A stretch of DNA of 64,000 nucleotides from Corticimicrobacter populi. Its GTDB lineage: Bacteria > Pseudomonadota > Gammaproteobacteria > Burkholderiales > Burkholderiaceae_B. The notes under the pieces were generated by a model that saw only the letters and a program-made list of their open reading frames with translations, was not told the origin of the DNA and searched no databases. A program made the position numbers and the translations under genes. Shown in pieces: positions 63,743 to 64,000 of this stretch; positions within the stretch are counted from its first letter, which is position 1; each line of letters starts with the position of its first letter. Location: positions 186,001-250,000 of the forward strand of contig NZ_QETA01000001.1 in assembly GCF_003123725.1 (NCBI RefSeq). The letters are read 5' to 3'.

Positions 63743-63827
63743 TGGTGCCCAGAAGAGGACTCGAACCTCCACACCCGAAGGCACTAGCACCTGAAGCTAG
63801 CGCGTCTACCAATTCCGCCATCTGGGC
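63743..63827 (-). tRNA. tRNA-Leu (CAG), second copy
   Basis: This copy has the same cloverleaf as its neighbour, including CAG anticodon, long variable arm and encoded CCA. A good promoter lies upstream (63867-63896). The duplication fits the heavy use of CUG codons in this GC-rich genome. Confidence 0.97.
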
Positions 63828-63866
63828 ACTGCACTCTGTGCTCGTTGCCGTTCACAGAAGAATGGC

Positions 63867-63896
63867 ATTATATGCAGTTCGTGGCTGGTTCTGCAA
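63867..63896 (-). promoter_or_regulatory. Sigma-70 promoter of the tRNA-Leu pair
   Basis: On the minus strand TTGCAG and TATAAT are separated by 18 bp, and the -10 box lies about 40 bp before the tRNA 5' end. The match to consensus is strong for this GC-rich genome and suits a highly expressed stable RNA. The remaining bases to the window end hold no recognised gene. Confidence 0.75.
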
Positions 63897-64000
63897 GCCC
63901 TGTGTGTCATTTTTTTATTTTTTTGCTGCGCAGGGCGTTCCTGACGTGTATCTTTGCTACAACTGAGCCTTGAATCTCTACCTTATATATATTGACGCAA

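Noticed and set aside
63558-63827. The two near-identical 85-bp blocks as a repeat element
   Set aside because: They are complete tRNA-Leu genes with cloverleaf and CCA, so the repeat is explained.

Overview
The window looks like chromosomal DNA of a betaproteobacterium of the order Burkholderiales, most probably Alcaligenaceae (relatives of Bordetella, Achromobacter or Kerstersia). The reasons are GC-rich coding sequence, a phaC-phaB-phaR polyester locus, BamD, PgeF and Tex proteins of betaproteobacterial type, and an aerobic/microaerobic gene set (malate synthase G, CcoG, HemN). The genus cannot be fixed by eye. I see no insertion sequence, prophage, CRISPR array or integrase, and no gene-free stretch longer than about 300 bases.

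Layout. 1-7.9 kb: a small sulfur-related operon (rhodanese/YgaP-like plus DUF2892) behind a perfect AT-rich dyad, then housekeeping genes (grxB, tex, yoaA, bamD, rluD). 8-12 kb: pgeF and a polyhydroxybutyrate locus (phaC, phaB, phaR). 12-23.8 kb: metabolic genes and transporters (betT, a nitronate monooxygenase-type flavoprotein, hemN with an FNR-like box, glcB with a divergent LysR regulator, a cobalamin adenosyltransferase, cycA, a metallo-beta-lactamase-fold lipoprotein).

23.9-52.1 kb: one complete type VI secretion system (T6SS). Its genes run tssA-B-C-hcp-E-F-G-H-vgrG, then a four-gene cargo/spike module (DUF2169 with pentapeptide repeats, a second pentapeptide protein, DUF3540, DUF4150 PAAR-like), then tssJ-K-L-M. 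It is transcribed away from a giant regulator that joins a SARP-type winged helix and BTAD domain to a degenerate cyclase-homology domain, an ATPase and TPR-like repeats. The shared upstream region carries two pairs of CGTTTA repeats, each spaced 11 bp, on opposite strands; this is the arrangement expected of SARP operators. TssM ends in what looks like a SPOR domain and has lost its Walker A motif, while TssL is short and lacks a peptidoglycan-binding domain. The inferred picture is a T6SS switched on by a SARP regulator and anchored to the cell wall through TssM. No recognisable toxin or immunity gene sits in the cluster.

52-64 kb: a DUF3829 protein, ccoG, a MocR-type regulator, a small lipoprotein, a TtrS/TtrR-like two-component system, an EamA exporter with a divergent Lrp regulator, a triheme cytochrome c with a TsdA-type thiosulfate dehydrogenase, and two identical tRNA-Leu(CAG) genes. 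The sensor pair and the thiosulfate/tetrathionate enzyme may form one tetrathionate-related unit, although no ttrABC genes are present here.

All family assignments come from reading motifs and translated sequence by eye. No database search was run.
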